From NCBI GenBank assembly GCA_019187495.1, contig JABAQN010000039.1, positions 1-47,015 of the forward strand: a stretch of 47,015 bases of DNA, given 5' to 3'. Origin of the DNA: Steroidobacteraceae bacterium. GTDB lineage: Bacteria > Pseudomonadota > Gammaproteobacteria > Steroidobacterales > Steroidobacteraceae. The notes beneath the pieces are model-generated. The model saw only the letters and a program-made list of their open reading frames with translations. It was not told where the DNA came from and did not search any database. Shown here piece after piece: positions 45,612 through 47,015 of this stretch. Made by a program: the position numbers and the translations under genes. Every line of letters starts with the position of its first letter. Positions within the stretch are counted from its first letter, which is position 1.

Positions 45612-45658
45612 GTCTGGCCGAAGCGGCCAAGTGCCGGCGCCGCTAGAATCGGCAGTTC

Positions 45659-46138
45659 ATGAGCAACGACGGGCCGCACGCCGCCGAACGCCGTCGCAAC
45701 GGCACCGATCGCAGGCAACGCACGCTGCACGGCCTGTTCGCGGGCAGCCAGCGCTCGTCGCGGCGCCAGGGTCCAAGGCGGCGGGACGACCGCGCGCTCG
45801 CGGCCGTCGACCGCCATCACCCGCAGTGGCTCGCGGTGGCGCTCGTGATCCTGCTGCTGTCGTGTGCCGATGCGTTCCTCACGCTCACGCTCGTGCAGCA
45901 CGGCGCGACCGAAATGAATCCCGTGATGGCGCCACTCGTGCGGGGGTCGGGACGCGCGTTCGCGTTCTGGAAGCTCCTGTGCACGGCCTGCGGCGTGATC
46001 GTGCTCACGATCCTCGTGCGCATCCGCGCATTCGGCGTCTTCCCGGCCGGCGCGCTGCTCTACGTGGCCGCGGCGGGGTATGCGGCGCTGGTCGGCTACG
46101 AGCTGTGGCTGCTCGACCGTCTGGGGTCGATCGGCTAA
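45659..46138 (+). CDS. Small membrane protein, DUF5658-like
   Basis: The 159-residue product has a hydrophilic, Arg-rich N-terminus (residues 1-~57) and about three membrane helices (about 58-155). The DUF5658-type signature is LLLSCADAFLTLTLVQHGATEMNPVMAPLV, where Asp, Thr and E-x-N-P are conserved. Helices AFAFWKLLCTACGVIVLTILV and ALLYVAAAGYAALVGYELW follow. Function unknown. A TAGAAT box ends nine bases before the ATG with no Shine-Dalgarno, and the CRP site lies about 50 bases upstream. Confidence 0.85.
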   Translation: MSNDGPHAAERRRNGTDRRQRTLHGLFAGSQRSSRRQGPRRRDDRALAAVDRHHPQWLAVALVILLLSCADAFLTLTLVQHGATEMNPVMAPLVRGSGRAFAFWKLLCTACGVIVLTILVRIRAFGVFPAGALLYVAAAGYAALVGYELWLLDRLGSIG

Positions 46139-46141
46139 ACT
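46113..46141 (+). promoter_or_regulatory. Weak candidate promoter of sucA
   Basis: TCGACC (46113-46118), 17-base spacer and TAAACT (46136-46141) lie 31 bases before the sucA GTG. It overlaps the end of the preceding gene. The match is modest. Confidence 0.3.
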
Positions 46142-46172
46142 GATCTGCTCTTTTGGCAGCCATTTTCGCCGA

Positions 46173-47015
46173 GTGAACAAGAGCCTGTCGGACCAGCTCG
46201 CTACCACCCCGTTGTATGGCGGCAATGCCGCGTACGTCGAGGCCCTGTACGACCAGTACCTGCGTGATCCCGCGAGCGTCGAGGCGCACTGGCGCGACTG
46301 GTTCGCGCAGCTCGGCCCCGGGAGGCACGGCGAGCAGTCGCACACGGCGATCGTCGCCGCGATCGCGCAGCGTGCGCGCGAGCCGGCCCTCGCCGCGGCG
46401 CCCGTCGAAGGCGCGAGCCTCGAGAGCGCGAAGCAGGGCGCGGTGGCGCGCCTCGTGCAGGTCTGGGCGAACCGCGGCCACCTGGTCGCGGCGCTCGATC
46501 CGCTCGGGCTCGTGCAGCGGCCGTTGCCGCGCGTACTCGAGCTCGGCTACTTCGGCCTGTCGGATGCCGACCTCGACACCGAATTCTTCACGGGCAGCCG
46601 CAGCGGGTCGATCGCCGCGCGCCTGCCGCTGCGCGAAATCGTCGCGCAGCTGCGCCACATCTACGGCGGCCCGATCGGTGCGGAGTTCGCGCACGTATCG
46701 GATACCGAACAGCGCCTGTGGCTGCAGGACGAATTCCAGTCGGGGCGCATGCTCGGCAGGTTCAGCACCGGGGAGAAAAAGAACATCCTCTGGCAGCTGA
46801 CGGCGGCCGAAGGCCTCGAGCGCTACCTGCACACCAAGTACGTCGGCCAGAAGCGCTTCTCGCTCGAGGGCGGCGATGCTCTGATCCCGTTGCTCGACGA
46901 CCTGATCCGCAACTGCGGCAGCTCGGGAGTCGAAGAGTGCGTCATCGGCATGGCGCATCGCGGCCGCCTGAACGTGCCCGTCAACGTGCTCGGCAAGTCT
47001 CCCTCGGTGCTGTTC
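46173..47015 (+). CDS. sucA: 2-oxoglutarate dehydrogenase E1 component (5' part, cut by window edge)
   Basis: SucA is the thiamine-diphosphate-dependent E1 of the 2-oxoglutarate dehydrogenase complex in the TCA cycle. The 281 residues present begin with the family N-terminus NKSLSDQLATTPLYGGNAAYVEALYDQYLRDPASVEAHWRDWF. They continue with LVQVWANRGHLVAALDPLGL, LREIVAQLRHIYGGPIGAEFAHV and EKFLHTKYVG-type LERYLHTKYVGQKRFSLEGGDALIPLLDDLI, and reach CVIGMAHRGRLNVPVNVLGKSPSVLF at the edge. The start is GTG at 46173. An upstream Shine-Dalgarno is not obvious. Confidence 0.96.
   Translation, partial: MNKSLSDQLATTPLYGGNAAYVEALYDQYLRDPASVEAHWRDWFAQLGPGRHGEQSHTAIVAAIAQRAREPALAAAPVEGASLESAKQGAVARLVQVWANRGHLVAALDPLGLVQRPLPRVLELGYFGLSDADLDTEFFTGSRSGSIAARLPLREIVAQLRHIYGGPIGAEFAHVSDTEQRLWLQDEFQSGRMLGRFSTGEKKNILWQLTAAEGLERYLHTKYVGQKRFSLEGGDALIPLLDDLIRNCGSSGVEECVIGMAHRGRLNVPVNVLGKSPSVLF

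Overview
The window is GC-rich DNA (roughly two thirds G+C by eye) with tightly packed genes, frequent ATGA/GTGA stop-start overlaps, and a gene content typical of a Gammaproteobacterium. Type II secretion gspC/gspD, clpS-clpA, infA, aat, trxB, ftsK-lolA-rarA-serS, an RND efflux operon, ppa and sucA all point to a free-living aerobic Gram-negative. Gene neighbourhoods and the taste for M28 peptidases and TonB receptors suggest the Xanthomonadales / Nevskiales / Steroidobacterales side of the class. This placement is inference, since no 16S or marker-gene comparison could be run.

Layout. 1-1642: 5' parts of a type II secretion locus (gspD cut by the left edge, gspC), reading left. 1747-4331: clpS-clpA reading right. 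4358-7434: leftward infA, then aat with a FemAB-like acyltransferase and trxB (N-end rule and redox housekeeping; ClpS and Aat act in the same N-degron pathway). 7518-13901: rightward ftsK-lolA-vanZ-rarA-serS-doxX operon behind a sigma-70 promoter. 13909-20293: MexAB-OprM-like efflux operon with its own TetR repressor as last gene and a palindromic operator inside the promoter. 20369-23570: tRNA-Ser(UGA), a small hypothetical, a histidine phosphatase, a Bcp peroxiredoxin, ppa, and a crcB-DUF190 fluoride-export pair preceded by a convincing fluoride riboswitch, then tRNA-Ala(CGC) with terminator.

23639-31545 is more accessory. It holds a large unrecognised exported protein with four cysteine pairs, a PepSY protein with a cytochrome b561-like protein, a divergent QseBC/PmrAB-like two-component system with two CTTAAG-N5-CTTAAG-type boxes between them, and a large exported protein with a Trp/Tyr/Gly-rich segment and an Arg/Pro-rich tail. 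31627-37061: tRNA-Arg(CCU), a 30+ bp perfect palindrome, an EAL-HDOD regulator, an M3-like metallopeptidase, and an ECF sigma / membrane anti-sigma-like pair with an exported protein. 37136-44246: two paralogous M28 peptidases flanking a two-domain SnoaL/NTF2-like lipoprotein and a small charged exported protein, a second copy of the palindrome, and a TonB-dependent receptor with a 12-G tract directly in front of its start codon. 44332-47015: an MgtC/DUF4010 membrane protein and a small DUF5658-like membrane protein diverging around a perfect CRP-type site, then the start of sucA.

No transposase, integrase, CRISPR array or phage gene was seen. The most interesting signals are the poly-G tract at the TonB receptor start, the two-copy palindromic repeat, the PmrA/QseB-type boxes, the fluoride riboswitch, a repeated TANNNT-(6-9 nt)-ATG arrangement that suggests leaderless mRNAs for about eight genes, and the unknown cysteine-paired exported protein. 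No stretch over 300 bases lacks a feature.
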